Of a stretch of 64,000 nt of DNA, positions 26,801 to 35,949 are shown piece after piece. The stretch covers positions 284,048 to 348,047 of the forward strand of contig DATJAY010000035.1 of assembly GCA_035515795.1 (NCBI GenBank). The letters are read 5' to 3'. The notes beneath the pieces are model-generated. The model was given only the letters and a program-made list of their open reading frames with translations, was not told the DNA's origin and ran no database searches. The position numbers and the translations under genes were made by a program. Numbering within the stretch: position 1 is the stretch's first letter; every line of letters begins with the position of its first letter. The DNA comes from Candidatus Acidiferrales bacterium (GTDB lineage Bacteria; Bacteroidota; Ignavibacteria; Kryptoniales; JAKASW01).

Positions 26801-27478
26801 TTTTTTTAGCTTCACATTTTCTCTTGCGATCCTGGTGACTGCGTCAGACAGATTTCGCCAATGCTCACGGACGACGGCCTCGGTCATCAAGAGTTGGTGT
26901 CCCGTTATTTTTATATGCTCGATTTTTTCGCGACTGTTGAGCAAGTCGAATAAAAGTTTGAGTGTCCTTTTGTAACCGAGTCTCACGAGGATTTTATATG
27001 CATTTCCGTGGATCGTCCTTTCTTCAGCCAGTGCTTCCCTCACCGCTCGAGTGCATGATTCTTCTTTTAAGGTTGCCGAATCAAAATCCTCCAGCACTTT
27101 GAAGTTCGCATCTACACCGGCTTCCACCGGAAACTCTCTGAGCACCTGAGAACAGAACGAGTGAATTGTGCTGATGTTTGCCTCAAGCATTTTGCTTTTG
27201 GCATTTCTGAACTTGTTAGGATAGTTGCTATGTCCCCCCGAAATTTTCTCCCCTGCGATCTCTGAATTTATTCTTGCCCCGATTCTTTCCTTGAGTTCGA
27301 GGGCTGCTTTGTCGGTGAACGTAAGACAGAGAATCTGTTCAACGTCGGTGCCGTTCCTGACCGCCTCGACATACCGCTCTGTTAGGACGCGTGTCTTTCC
27401 CGAACCTGCATTCGCCGTAACAGAAATGTGGTCTTCTAAATTGAGAGCCTTATGCTGCTGTTCTGTCAGCCCTGCCAT
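23870..27478 (-). CDS. AddA/RecB-like UvrD-family helicase-nuclease with probable Fe-S cluster
   Basis: A 1202-residue superfamily 1A helicase of the UvrD/RecB/AddA type that would process double-strand ends. Walker A is TANAGSGKTRVLTERY; LCLTFTDKAALELKERI, DFDDLQ, VDEFQDTN, VVGDPKQSIYRFR, MTVHAAKGLEFPVVIVP and FYVACTRAMDRL are the other helicase motifs. The C-terminus is a PD-(D/E)XK nuclease (GTLDVVTEDEDGLHIFDYKTNR). One cysteine (FNLCPTKYF) lies before the nuclease core and three after it (CSECEYFAGELKREC), the arrangement of an AddB/Cas4-type Fe-S cluster. No AddB partner is adjacent. An alternative ATG lies nine codons upstream. The start overlaps the exonuclease gene by 13 bases. Confidence 0.93.
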   Translation of the reverse strand: MAGLTEQQHKALNLEDHISVTANAGSGKTRVLTERYVEAVRNGTDVEQILCLTFTDKAALELKERIGARINSEIAGEKISGGHSNYPNKFRNAKSKMLEANISTIHSFCSQVLREFPVEAGVDANFKVLEDFDSATLKEESCTRAVREALAEERTIHGNAYKILVRLGYKRTLKLLFDLLNSREKIEHIKITGHQLLMTEAVVREHWRNLSDAVTRIARENVKLKKGNLTAEIKEMEGSFGDDGDVLNPLTVLLRKILTKEGNPRKREATIVDGPTYSSDVAILILKVAQESLSQFSLDRKTIKDYFQLLQTLLDLFEKSVEHYDRKKFAISALDFDDLQIKTMHLLRENQSVRTTLTSRFKHIMVDEFQDTNFLQYDIFLNLIDNFSGETKLFVVGDPKQSIYRFRNAQVEVSIRAETQISGLKKGAAIPLLESFRMNTELASFVNKIFSSEWIPSGKAITQDRVLGTIGLPSPFQTEYKPLIAGRPNGAEPAVEIFLARENKKDEMSEDDSNVDSSSEFSTSEQQALFVASRINEMIVRNETVRDVKLNEETRKIKYGDIAILLRSRSRLEILEEALNKKNVPYSVTSGIGFYSAQEIFDLTNYLTFLLDNNSDIGLLTVLRSPFFGVSDDELFKVSLVDGETLFERFESFARTEGASDEVRYASSVLVDEIQLAHRLTIPQLINRILERTGWLGAYRLSATGEQRIANMKKLLGVAREFEGRGFNNLYDFVERLKYLKETVREGQAIVEETADVVKIMTVHAAKGLEFPVVIVPFCEATTTRRQSLIANDQIGVLPFISNEVPPEMSLYQRFERQNEQAEIARLFYVACTRAMDRLILTTAPKKPNSKGVYSFTEIISKSFDVSSLPPSGYYGFPNGKVRVHSQEFPMEINSSVMKKTRAGGILSTTKPVEIFLASIPADIDSEIYSATVLQTFNLCPTKYFLKYRLGMPTPETKGRRHEIGNQLDEHDDSILSTVKGEMVHAVLRDLLAKDNHDDTELTRVSQQAINRHLGSSLRKDEAQNFLAQIVENSKNGLDTIMNILRPGKLYLEETITERFGNDHLTGTLDVVTEDEDGLHIFDYKTNRLDRGLDRIYSEYEIQMRFYASLCSKLKPEQNVFDVTIIFTRGAGKYLTRKYSRKEIEVFENEIADTIRKIKAIESADGSYPSADDGSLPTSTPHCSECEYFAGELKRECLLKRR

Positions 27479-28200
27479 TTTGTCCCGGCGAGGAGTTCCT
27501 TCCATTTTACATATAATTGGGCGGTTGCTTTTACATCACCGAGGCAGTACTCTGCAATTTCGCAATATTTTTTTGCTCTGAAATAGTCGTTGATGTCATA
27601 TCCGGTTATGCCATGCGACTTCGGGCTTTCTATGCCGAACGACTTACAGTAGAAATCGAGATTGAATTTTCTGGTCGTGCCATGGTATGTAAGCTCTTCC
27701 AGCAGATCAATATGGTGCGGCATCTGGTAGCGGGTCCCCACCATCAGATCACGGGTCGGTTTGATACCGAGGATCGCCGACCTTAGCATCAGGAAAGGAC
27801 AGTCGAAGTTTCTACCGTTGAATGTGATGAAGTCGTCGAAGCGTGTTATGTATTCCCAGAATTTTGTCAGGATCTTTCTTTCGTCTCCGCTGACGTAAGT
27901 GAAAGACTTCTCCACGCCGCTTTGTGCAGGATCCGGAATCTTCTTTTCGGTCTCCGATTCTTCTTCGGCCACGTAAAGTGAAATTCCGTTTCCCGATTCG
28001 ACGTTCAAGAGTGCGATTGCCACTACCCTTGCAGTCAGCGGCCATAGGTTCCACTGTTTTATCAGATCATCTTTCACTTGCTGCCGCTTCTCTTCGTTTT
28101 CTTCCTTATCTGCTCCCTTCATCAGGTATTCAACCTGTGCACTGTCAAACTCTTCAGGCGTGAAACCCGACGTCTCAATATCAAACACTACCGCTGCCAT
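27466..28200 (-). CDS. Predicted 3'-5' exonuclease, PolB-like RNase H fold
   Basis: A 244-residue DEDD-type exonuclease. Motif I is VVFDIETSGF, motif II is FITFNGRNFDCPFL and motif III is YCLGDVKATAQLY; the YCKSFGIESPKSHG segment is typical of the PolB-like exonuclease family. Residues about 14-50 and 70-105 contain charged insertions (KGADKEENEEKRQQVKDD). AGGAGG precedes the ATG. It overlaps the helicase-nuclease start, so the two form a probable operon in DNA end processing or repair; that functional link is inference from overlap. Confidence 0.88.
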   Translation of the reverse strand: MAAVVFDIETSGFTPEEFDSAQVEYLMKGADKEENEEKRQQVKDDLIKQWNLWPLTARVVAIALLNVESGNGISLYVAEEESETEKKIPDPAQSGVEKSFTYVSGDERKILTKFWEYITRFDDFITFNGRNFDCPFLMLRSAILGIKPTRDLMVGTRYQMPHHIDLLEELTYHGTTRKFNLDFYCKSFGIESPKSHGITGYDINDYFRAKKYCEIAEYCLGDVKATAQLYVKWKELLAGTKWQG

Positions 28201-28302
28201 AATGCCTCCTAAATTATAGATTCTTTATTGTAAAAACCTATAGCGAACAAACAACAATTATACTTTATGCCATTGACACATATACTTTGCGATACTTCAC
28301 GG

Positions 28303-28791
28303 CTATTCTTCTGCGCCTATTTCCAGCTGAATAATTTCGTAGCCCTTTCTTGATTCCAAAACTCCGAATACGACTCCGACAAAAACCATTATCATTCCGA
28401 TCAAGAATGCTGCGGTTGAGATGTAATGGATTTCAACGAAACCCTGAAACAGAGCAAGTCCGATCAGCAGCGAACTTATCACGAAGAAAGCGGCGGCGAT
28501 CGTGTAACTCATTACGCAATTCCGAACTAGTTTCGCACGCATATTCAAATGACTCAACTGCCTCGCTGTACTTTCAAGGCGCAGGCTTTCTTCAGGAGTA
28601 AAGTCACGATTGCCCGCCTTTGAGACAAGGCGCCTCTTCTCATCGTTGATCAGCCGTATCCGGTTTACAACGCTTGAATATTTGTTGTTCGCACCGAGCA
28701 GCAAAAGTCCGCATGCGCTGATCATCACCGCCGGCGAAATCATAAGCTGGATGATTCTGGAAGCGTCTACAGATTGATCTGCAAGGAACAT
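28303..28791 (-). CDS. DUF2721 family membrane protein
   Basis: A 162-residue protein with one hydrophobic helix near residues 15-33 and two in the last third (about 92-112 and 122-146). The signature is the conserved turn after the first helix (GANNKYSSVVNRIRLINDEKR) followed by a charged helical stretch. This pattern matches DUF2721, whose role is unknown. It stands alone, with 102 bases to the exonuclease and 70 to the peptidase gene. Confidence 0.85.
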   Translation of the reverse strand: MFLADQSVDASRIIQLMISPAVMISACGLLLLGANNKYSSVVNRIRLINDEKRRLVSKAGNRDFTPEESLRLESTARQLSHLNMRAKLVRNCVMSYTIAAAFFVISSLLIGLALFQGFVEIHYISTAAFLIGMIMVFVGVVFGVLESRKGYEIIQLEIGAEE

Positions 28792-28861
28792 GTTAAGTTT
28801 ACGTTATCTTAGTCGGTGATTGGTTCGACGCTGCAATATAATACAAAACCTCGATAACACA

Positions 28862-30904
28862 TTAGTTCCCGATATACTTACCGATCCAGGTGAGAACCGT
28901 ATTGTACCACAGACGCGAATCCTGCGGCTTCGTGACAAAGTGATACTCGTTCGGGAAATACAACATCTCCGACGGTACGCCCTGCATTTGAAGTGCGGTG
29001 AATAATTGAAATCCCTGGCTTACGTCGAGGCGAAAATCGTTTTGACTGTGAATTACGAGCATCGGTGTTTTGAAATCGTTTACGTAACTGCTCGGAGACC
29101 ATTTCTTGTAAAGATCAGGATTGGACCATGGTGTCCCTTTGAATTCCCAGATCGGAAACCATAACTCTTCCGTCGAGCCGAATGCGCTTGCTGCATCGTA
29201 TAAACCATCATGGCTCACGAAACATTTGAATGTCCCCATGTCATTATGGCCTTCCATCCAGTTCATCATATAGCCGCCGTAGGAAGCACCGGCAGCTGCA
29301 ATTTTGTTTTTGTCTATGAAAGAATAATGACTTGTGACGTATTCGACGCCGTCCATCAAATCCACGAAAACTTTTCCTCCCCAGTCGCCGCTGATCTCAT
29401 CGGTGAACTTTTGTCCGTAGCCTGTCGAGCCGCGCGGGTTGATCATGACCGCGACGTAGCTTGGTGAAGCAAACAATTCAGCATTCCATCTGTAGTGAAA
29501 TTCGTCCATCCACTGGCCCTGGGGACCACCGTGAACGAGAAAAACCATTGGATATTTCTTGTGCGGGTCAAAATTCGGCGGCTTGATCAGGAAACCTTCA
29601 ACCTTTGTCTCGCCGGCGCCGTTGAACCAAAAAGATTCCCACGGATTCATGTCGAGTTGTGCAAGGAGCGAATCGTTGATATGGGTAAGCTGGGTTGCTT
29701 CGCGAGTTTCGAGATTCATCCTGTAAATCTCGTTCGGATGCGTCACCGATTGGCGAAGAAATATGAGGTACTTCGCGTCAGGGGTAATCGTAAGTTCGGT
29801 GTTTGTGGAGTTCTCGGTCATCTTCTGTATTTTGCCGTTTGCTGCATCGACTTCATAGATATTATGATAGCCTTCGTCATCGGAGTTGAAGTAAAGTCTC
29901 TTGCTGTCAGGCGACCAGACGACCTCATCAACAGAACGATCAAATTTTTCCGTGAGGTTTATTAATGTACTGTCTTTGCGGTCATAGAGCATCAACTGTG
30001 ACCTATCTGACTCGAATCCCGGCACCAGCTGAGCCCTGTACGCGATGTAGCGTCCATCTGGGGAATAAAGCGGCTGGTTGTCGTTCGATTTGTTAGTGGT
30101 GATCCTCTTCGACTCCCCGCCATAAATGCTGACGGTAAACAAATCGTTATTCGTACTTACGGCGATCATCCTCGCCGTATTCTTTACGTAGCAGAGTTCT
30201 TTGGAGTCAGGTGAAAATGCGTAGTCCATTCTTCCGCCGAGGTCAATTGGCGGTGTATCGTAATCGCCCGGAGTCAAATCTCTTGTCGAGCCGCTGTCCA
30301 CATTGACGAGGAATAAATGACTTCGTTTCCCGTCCTTCCAGTAATTCCAAATCCTGTAAGGAAGAGTCGTGAAGAATTTTGCCTTCACCTTTCCGTTTTC
30401 AAGTTCTGTCCCCCGCGCCTTGTTTGCTGAGTCGCTCTTCGAATCGGGAAAGACATCGGAGGCAAACGCTATGTGTTTTCCGTCCGGTGACCATAGGAGC
30501 CCGCTTGCACCGAGTGCGATGCTGGTTATCTTCTTGGCTGTTTCTCCCGTCGTGTCCTCAACGTAAACTTGAGAGACACCGTTCGTATCGTCGGCTACAA
30601 ATGCAATTCTCTTCCCGTCCGGCGACCAGACCGGATCGCTGCTTGACTTCATTCCGGTATTGAACTCATGTCTTTCTTTTCCATCGATCGACACGAAAAA
30701 AATACTGCTTGCACCTTTGTTTTCATCCATGCTGTACCTGGTTATAACGCACACTATTGTCTTCCCGTCCGGAGAGACCTGCGGGTCGGAGACTCTTCCG
30801 ACTTTCCACATATCTTCGACGGTGATGGGACGCTTCTGTTGCGCCACAGCTGCAGGCGCAAGAATTAGTGCCATGGTCAGGAAATAGTTGAGCATCTTTT
30901 GCAT
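28862..30904 (-). CDS. Secreted S9 family peptidase (prolyl oligopeptidase type)
   Basis: A 680-residue protein with a signal peptide (MQKMLNYFLTMALILAPAAVAQQ) and a strong AAGGAGG ribosome-binding site. The first two thirds are a WD40-like propeller with repeated PDGK-type turns (VSPDGKTIVCV, WSPDGKRIAFV, YSPDGRYIAYR, WSPDSKRLYF). The C-terminal alpha/beta hydrolase has the nucleophile motif GASYGGYMMNW, an Asp in QNDFRLDV and His in NEYHFVT, so the triad is complete. It belongs to the dipeptidyl/acylaminoacyl peptidase group and probably trims peptides in the periplasm. No T9SS domain is present. Confidence 0.95.
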   Translation of the reverse strand: MQKMLNYFLTMALILAPAAVAQQKRPITVEDMWKVGRVSDPQVSPDGKTIVCVITRYSMDENKGASSIFFVSIDGKERHEFNTGMKSSSDPVWSPDGKRIAFVADDTNGVSQVYVEDTTGETAKKITSIALGASGLLWSPDGKHIAFASDVFPDSKSDSANKARGTELENGKVKAKFFTTLPYRIWNYWKDGKRSHLFLVNVDSGSTRDLTPGDYDTPPIDLGGRMDYAFSPDSKELCYVKNTARMIAVSTNNDLFTVSIYGGESKRITTNKSNDNQPLYSPDGRYIAYRAQLVPGFESDRSQLMLYDRKDSTLINLTEKFDRSVDEVVWSPDSKRLYFNSDDEGYHNIYEVDAANGKIQKMTENSTNTELTITPDAKYLIFLRQSVTHPNEIYRMNLETREATQLTHINDSLLAQLDMNPWESFWFNGAGETKVEGFLIKPPNFDPHKKYPMVFLVHGGPQGQWMDEFHYRWNAELFASPSYVAVMINPRGSTGYGQKFTDEISGDWGGKVFVDLMDGVEYVTSHYSFIDKNKIAAAGASYGGYMMNWMEGHNDMGTFKCFVSHDGLYDAASAFGSTEELWFPIWEFKGTPWSNPDLYKKWSPSSYVNDFKTPMLVIHSQNDFRLDVSQGFQLFTALQMQGVPSEMLYFPNEYHFVTKPQDSRLWYNTVLTWIGKYIGN

Positions 30905-31051
30905 TAGGGACTCCTCCTTCGGTTCACGAGCTTAGTTGCAAAAATTAACGACACAATTTAATCGAGTACCTTGAAAATTTCCTCTTTCAGAAGTGAAAGG
31001 GCCTAAAATTTTTCTGCGGCCTTTTTTTCGTCGCGCGGTGCCGTTTCATTT

Positions 31052-33415
31052 CTATTTGGACTCACGTTTCACAATTCTGACGTCATATATGCCGCCGGCG
31101 GCACCTGTCTGAGGGCATTGGAACTTGACTGTGACGTCGGCCTTCCCTTTTACGAGCGAATCCGCCAGCGGGTATTCTATGCTGAAAAATCTTCCGAGTT
31201 TGATCATGGACGGCGTTTTCGTAGCCACCTTCTCCGCATCGACCATGATGTCGAACTTTCCTCTCAGCGGTTCACTCCCCCAATATGTCACGAGAAGATC
31301 ATTTAATGTACCGGGGTTCACTTTCAATTTGAATGAAAACCATCCGCTCCAGGTTGCATCTACCCACGGTTTGCCCGCTGATTCTCCAGTTTCTGTGATA
31401 TAGCCTGCAAATCCATGATTGTGCTCGTCCAGAGTGTCGCCAATCTTCACGGCGTCGATTGTTCTGGCATCGACGTTTTTCTTTTCCTCCAACTCTTTCT
31501 GTTCCTCAACTTGCTCCGCCTCCCAGTTTTTATTGGTGTAGAGATCCCAATAAACGGAATATCTCCGATCGTGGATCTGGTAAAAAGGAACCATCTGCAC
31601 ATCGCTGGGCTCCCCGATATTCTTCGTTCTGAATGTCAATGATTTGCCCTTCACAGGTTCAAGCCACTCCGATACGGGTTTCATGTTTGTTACAAGCGCT
31701 GGTATTCGAGAAGTGTCTCCAACGGGACCGAGATCGCCAGCGAGGAGGACTGGCCCGTAGAACACAGCAATTCGGTTTGGATTGTCGGGCATCGATTCCG
31801 TACGGAGCGACATTTTCCAATCTACCAGAACCGTGTCACCGGTTTTCCATACTCTGCTAAGAGAGACGTATGACTCTCGCATACTCTTAGGGTCTACCGG
31901 TCGACCGTTGACATCGATGAGGGAACCTCCATTCGCCCAGAATGGATGGCGAATCTTAAATGTCAGCATCACGGGTCTTTCACAAGTAAAAATATATTTC
32001 ACTATCCCCGATTCTGGAAAATCCGTCTCCTGCCGAACGCGAACACTCTTTGACGACCAATTCAGTTCGGAGGCTATGAAAAGATTAACGTATATCGAGG
32101 AGCTGTCGTGAAAATAAATATTGTCGTTATACCTCGCATGGTTTTCCATTCCGGTCCCAGTGCAGCACCAAAAATCATTGAAAGGCGTATTATACGTTTT
32201 GTGACCTCCTGGCTCCAGCGGAATGTAGTAACACATCATACCATCTTCGGGATTTTGCGACCCGAGTATGTGATTCAATACTGCCCGCTCATAATAGTCC
32301 GCATATTTGGGTTGAGGATCGTGGCAAAACAGATATCGAGTCAACTTCAGCATATTGTAAGTGTTGCATGATTCGGTCGTGTTATAGTTGAGGTAGTCGT
32401 TAAGAGTGTCCGGCGGCCCGAATGTTTCTCCATCGCTGTTTCCGCCGGTGACATATGAATGATGGTACACGACGGTTTGCCAGAAAAATTTCGCCGTCGC
32501 GTCCAGCTCCGTGTCTCCGGTTAGTTCGTAGATTCTTTCGATGCCGATGATTTTTGGAAACTGCGTATTTGCATGAAAGCCGTTCAAATCGTCATGCCGT
32601 TTGGAAAGTGGTCCCAGCACGCGGTTGTCATAGAATTTTCTCGCTGCTTCAAGATATTTCTTATCACCCGTTATTGCGTAGGCATCCGCCATCACTTCGT
32701 TTATTCCACCGTATTCAACATTGAGCATTATTTGCCACTGATCATAGCTAAGATTCTTAGTCGTTTCGCAAACCCAGTCGGCGAGGCGTACCATGACCGT
32801 CTTCGCCTCTTCATTTCCACAATATAAATAACTGTCACGCAAACCGGCCATCAGCTTGTGTATGGTGTACCATGGTGCCCATCCGTCCATGCCGTGTGTT
32901 GAATCTATTTCGGCACGTGAAATTCCTCCAAAAATATTCTTACCGTCAGGTATCGCGGCGACATACCCGTTGCCGTTTGCTCTCTGGCATGAATCCAGCT
33001 GATTCACTATGTAATTCACGCGCTCAAGGAAATCTTTGTCATCTGTGTCGAGATACATTATCGAGCAAGCCGAGAGATAATGTCCGAGAGTATGACCAGC
33101 TAAACCTAACGATTCCCAGCCACCGTACACTGGAGCTTTCGGCAGCAGGCCCGCCTCTTTCCGGAACCAGCTGAGCAGCCGATCCGGGTCAAGACTGAGC
33201 ATATATGCCGAATCCATTTCCATCGCATGTCTGAACGGCCCATCCAACAACTTCACCTCGTCAGGTAAGAATGGTTTAACTTTCGGAGGAACAACGGGAT
33301 TCACTTTGTATGTTGTCTTGAGATTTTCTCCCGCTAAACCAAACGATACGATCGACAACAGGGCACCGATAACTATTGCCGCAGTCTCTGCGGAATAAGA
33401 TCTCAATTTTTTCAT
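31052..33415 (-). CDS. Exported GH127 glycosidase (beta-L-arabinofuranosidase type)
   Basis: A 787-residue protein of the DUF1680/GH127 family with a signal peptide ending near SFGLAGE. The (alpha/alpha)6 barrel shows LLDGPFRHAMEMDSAYML and GHTLGHYLSACS at the N-terminus. The zinc site and catalytic cysteines known in HypBA1 are kept: Glu and Cys in TTESCNTYNML, and the Cys pair in FWCCTGTGMENH. Beta-sandwich domains follow, and the last 150 residues look like an added carbohydrate-binding or accessory domain. Characterised relatives release L-arabinofuranose from plant glycans. The substrate here is unknown, and no other arabinan gene lies nearby. Confidence 0.93.
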   Translation of the reverse strand: MKKLRSYSAETAAIVIGALLSIVSFGLAGENLKTTYKVNPVVPPKVKPFLPDEVKLLDGPFRHAMEMDSAYMLSLDPDRLLSWFRKEAGLLPKAPVYGGWESLGLAGHTLGHYLSACSIMYLDTDDKDFLERVNYIVNQLDSCQRANGNGYVAAIPDGKNIFGGISRAEIDSTHGMDGWAPWYTIHKLMAGLRDSYLYCGNEEAKTVMVRLADWVCETTKNLSYDQWQIMLNVEYGGINEVMADAYAITGDKKYLEAARKFYDNRVLGPLSKRHDDLNGFHANTQFPKIIGIERIYELTGDTELDATAKFFWQTVVYHHSYVTGGNSDGETFGPPDTLNDYLNYNTTESCNTYNMLKLTRYLFCHDPQPKYADYYERAVLNHILGSQNPEDGMMCYYIPLEPGGHKTYNTPFNDFWCCTGTGMENHARYNDNIYFHDSSSIYVNLFIASELNWSSKSVRVRQETDFPESGIVKYIFTCERPVMLTFKIRHPFWANGGSLIDVNGRPVDPKSMRESYVSLSRVWKTGDTVLVDWKMSLRTESMPDNPNRIAVFYGPVLLAGDLGPVGDTSRIPALVTNMKPVSEWLEPVKGKSLTFRTKNIGEPSDVQMVPFYQIHDRRYSVYWDLYTNKNWEAEQVEEQKELEEKKNVDARTIDAVKIGDTLDEHNHGFAGYITETGESAGKPWVDATWSGWFSFKLKVNPGTLNDLLVTYWGSEPLRGKFDIMVDAEKVATKTPSMIKLGRFFSIEYPLADSLVKGKADVTVKFQCPQTGAAGGIYDVRIVKRESK

Positions 33416-33603
33416 GATTGTCTCTCTTAACTTTTTCGAATTTCTGATCCGAGTCTCATTATGCCGCCGCCGCTCAGTTGCTAAGTGTCGACACCGTCTA
33501 TCTTACAACTCAAAAACTGGAAATTCAACTGGGCTTGGCCTTGGAAGAACGCAAAACACGTCCGAAAAGCCGAAAATCAATTGTTTTAATAAGTTTTTCA
33601 ATC

Positions 33604-33632
33604 TTGACTTTAAAATCCAGATTAGTTAAAAT
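33604..33632 (+). promoter_or_regulatory. Candidate sigma70 promoter of the suf operon
   Basis: TTGACT at 33604-33609 and TAAAAT at 33627-33632 are exactly 17 bases apart, about 50 bases before the sufB start. This is the best -35/-10 pair seen in the window. It lies in the 266-base divergent gap with the GH127 gene; no Rrf2 operator could be recognised. Confidence 0.45.
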
Positions 33633-33681
33633 ATAAATACAATGATCATGAAACGAGTTCAAATCTAGAGACTGCCACAAA

Positions 33682-35121
33682 ATGAGTAATGATATAGTCG
33701 AGAAGCTAGCAAACACCGAGTACAAATACGGTTTCGTCTCGGATGTCGAGGAAGAAAAAATTCCGAAGGGTCTGAATGAAAATGTCATCAGACTGATTTC
33801 GGAGAAGAAACATGAGCCAGACTGGATGCTTGAGTGGCGGTTGAAAGCATATCGCCATTGGCTGACCATGAAGGAGCCGCACTGGTCGAACGTGAAATAC
33901 GGCCCGATCGATTATCAGGACATTGTTTATTATGCTGCTCCCAAGAAGAAACCAAAACTCGGCAGCCTCAGCGATGCCGATCCAACTCTCCTGCAGGCGT
34001 TCGAGAAATTGGGAATTCCTCTTGAAGAACAGAAGCAGCTCGCCGGAGTTGCAGTCGATGCGGTGTTCGACAGCGTCTCGGTCGCAACCACGTTCAAGGA
34101 AAAGTTGAGCGAGCTCGGAGTAATTTTCTGCTCGATGTCGGAAGCACTTCAAAATCATTCCGATCTTGTTAGGAAATACTTAGGTACGGTCGTTCCATAC
34201 ACCGATAACTTTTTCGCTTCCTTAAATTCGGCGGTCTTCAGTGACGGCTCGTTTGCCTTTGTTCCGAAAGGTGTTCGCTGCCCGATGGAGCTCTCGACTT
34301 ACTTTCGGATCAACGCATCTGAGACCGGACAATTCGAGAGAACGCTCATCGTTGCAGAAGAAGGGAGTTACGTCAGTTACCTCGAGGGTTGCACCGCTCC
34401 GATTCGCGACACGAACCAGCTTCACGCTGCAGTCGTCGAGCTTGTCGCTCTCGATCGCGCCGAGATAAAATACTCGACAGTGCAGAACTGGTATCCGGGC
34501 GACAAAGACGGCAAAGGTGGAATCTATAATTTCGTGACAAAGCGCGGCGCTTGTCGCGGTGTGAATTCCAAAATATCCTGGACGCAGGTCGAGACCGGCT
34601 CCGCAATCACGTGGAAATATCCGAGCTGCATTCTACAGGGAGATAATTCCATCGGCGAGTTTTACTCCGTCGCGATGACAAATAACCTGCAGCAGGCGGA
34701 TACAGGCACGAAGATGATCCATATCGGAAAAAACACAAAGAGCACGATTATCTCGAAAGGAATTTCTGCCGGCAGAAGTAACAACAGCTATCGTGGTCAA
34801 GTCAGAATCACAAAAAAGGCCGAGAACGCTCGAAACTATTCGCAGTGCGATTCTCTTCTTATCGGCGATAAATGCGGCGCGCATACGTTCCCGTACCTCG
34901 AAACAAACAACCCAACTGCGCAGGTAGAACACGAAGCTACCACGTCAAAGATCGGTGCGGATCAGATTTTTTACTTGAACCAAAGGGGAATATCGACCGA
35001 AGACGCGGTTCGATTGATCGTCAACGGTTATTGTAAGCAAGTATTCCAGCAGCTTCCCATGGAGTTTGCAGTGGAGGCGACACGGCTGCTCGGTATGAGC
35101 CTCGAGGGAAGTGTGGGATGA
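33682..35121 (+). CDS. sufB: Fe-S cluster assembly scaffold SufB
   Basis: SufB (479 residues) is the scaffold of the SufBCD complex on which Fe-S clusters are built. The N-terminal helical part ([16 protein letters not shown]) leads to the right-handed beta-helix core with [20 protein letters not shown] and [11 protein letters not shown]. Toward the end are [13 protein letters not shown] and [22 protein letters not shown], both strongly conserved in SufB. No ribosome-binding site is evident. It is the first gene of the operon and is followed by sufC after 48 bases. Confidence 0.97.
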   Translation: MSNDIVEKLANTEYKYGFVSDVEEEKIPKGLNENVIRLISEKKHEPDWMLEWRLKAYRHWLTMKEPHWSNVKYGPIDYQDIVYYAAPKKKPKLGSLSDADPTLLQAFEKLGIPLEEQKQLAGVAVDAVFDSVSVATTFKEKLSELGVIFCSMSEALQNHSDLVRKYLGTVVPYTDNFFASLNSAVFSDGSFAFVPKGVRCPMELSTYFRINASETGQFERTLIVAEEGSYVSYLEGCTAPIRDTNQLHAAVVELVALDRAEIKYSTVQNWYPGDKDGKGGIYNFVTKRGACRGVNSKISWTQVETGSAITWKYPSCILQGDNSIGEFYSVAMTNNLQQADTGTKMIHIGKNTKSTIISKGISAGRSNNSYRGQVRITKKAENARNYSQCDSLLIGDKCGAHTFPYLETNNPTAQVEHEATTSKIGADQIFYLNQRGISTEDAVRLIVNGYCKQVFQQLPMEFAVEATRLLGMSLEGSVG

Positions 35122-35169
35122 TTGCTACAATCGGCTATTTGCTGTTGGCAATTATCATAGAGGAACTCA

Positions 35170-35934
35170 ATGTTAGTAATTAAAAATCTGTTCGTATCTA
35201 TCGAAGAAAAAGAAATTTTAAGAGGGATCGATCTAGAAGTAAACGCAGGCGAAGTCCATGCAATCATGGGACCTAACGGCTCAGGCAAAAGCACGCTTGC
35301 CAACGTTCTTGCGGGCCGCCCGGAATATCAGGTGACAAGAGGCGAGGTGATCTATGAAGGAAAAGATCTTTTAGCCATGTCGCCGGAAGTCAGGGCGCGA
35401 GAAGGAGTCTTTCTGGCGTTCCAGTATCCGGTCGAACTCCCGGGAGTCAACAACACAACTTTTCTTCGTGCCGCGTTGAATGAGGGTCGCAAGTACAGAA
35501 ACCAACCCGAAATCGGTGCAGGACAATTCCTCTCGCTGCTTAAAAAGAAGATGCAGCTCGTCGAGATGACGGACACTTTATTGAGCCGCTCCGTTAACGA
35601 AGGATTCTCCGGTGGTGAAAAGAAACGCAACGAAATTCTGCAGATGGCGGTGCTCGAGCCGAAATTGTCGATACTTGACGAGACCGATTCCGGTCTCGAT
35701 ATCGACGCGCTTCGAATTGTCGCAAATGGTGTCAATAAACTTCGCTCGAAAGACAATGCGATTATTCTTGTGACACATTACCAGCGTCTTCTCAATTACA
35801 TCGTGCCCGACTTCGTGCATGTCCTTTATAACGGCAAGATTGTAAAATCCGGCGGCAAAGGTCTGGCGCTCGAGCTCGAAGAAAAAGGCTACGATTGGTT
35901 GAAGGAAAAAGACGCAACGGTTGCCGCAGAATAA
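35170..35934 (+). CDS. sufC: Fe-S cluster assembly ATPase SufC
   Basis: SufC (254 residues) is the ABC-type ATPase that drives conformational change in SufBCD. Walker A (GPNGSGKSTLANVL), the signature loop (FSGGEKKRNEILQMAVLEP) and Walker B (LSILDETDSGLDIDAL) are intact. The DETDSGLD form of Walker B is typical of SufC rather than transporter ATPases. GAGGAA precedes the ATG. sufD starts 15 bases downstream. Confidence 0.97.
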   Translation: MLVIKNLFVSIEEKEILRGIDLEVNAGEVHAIMGPNGSGKSTLANVLAGRPEYQVTRGEVIYEGKDLLAMSPEVRAREGVFLAFQYPVELPGVNNTTFLRAALNEGRKYRNQPEIGAGQFLSLLKKKMQLVEMTDTLLSRSVNEGFSGGEKKRNEILQMAVLEPKLSILDETDSGLDIDALRIVANGVNKLRSKDNAIILVTHYQRLLNYIVPDFVHVLYNGKIVKSGGKGLALELEEKGYDWLKEKDATVAAE

Positions 35935-35949
35935 TAATTTGATCGGACA

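Noticed and set aside
30961-31051. Terminator between the GH127 and S9 genes
   Set aside because: Two small hairpins are present (CTTTCA/TGAAAG and a bulged AAAGGCC stem), but neither is followed by a T-run on the minus strand.
28862-33415. Polysaccharide utilisation locus
   Set aside because: Only a GH127 glycosidase and an unrelated peptidase are present; there is no SusC/SusD pair, sensor or further glycosidase.
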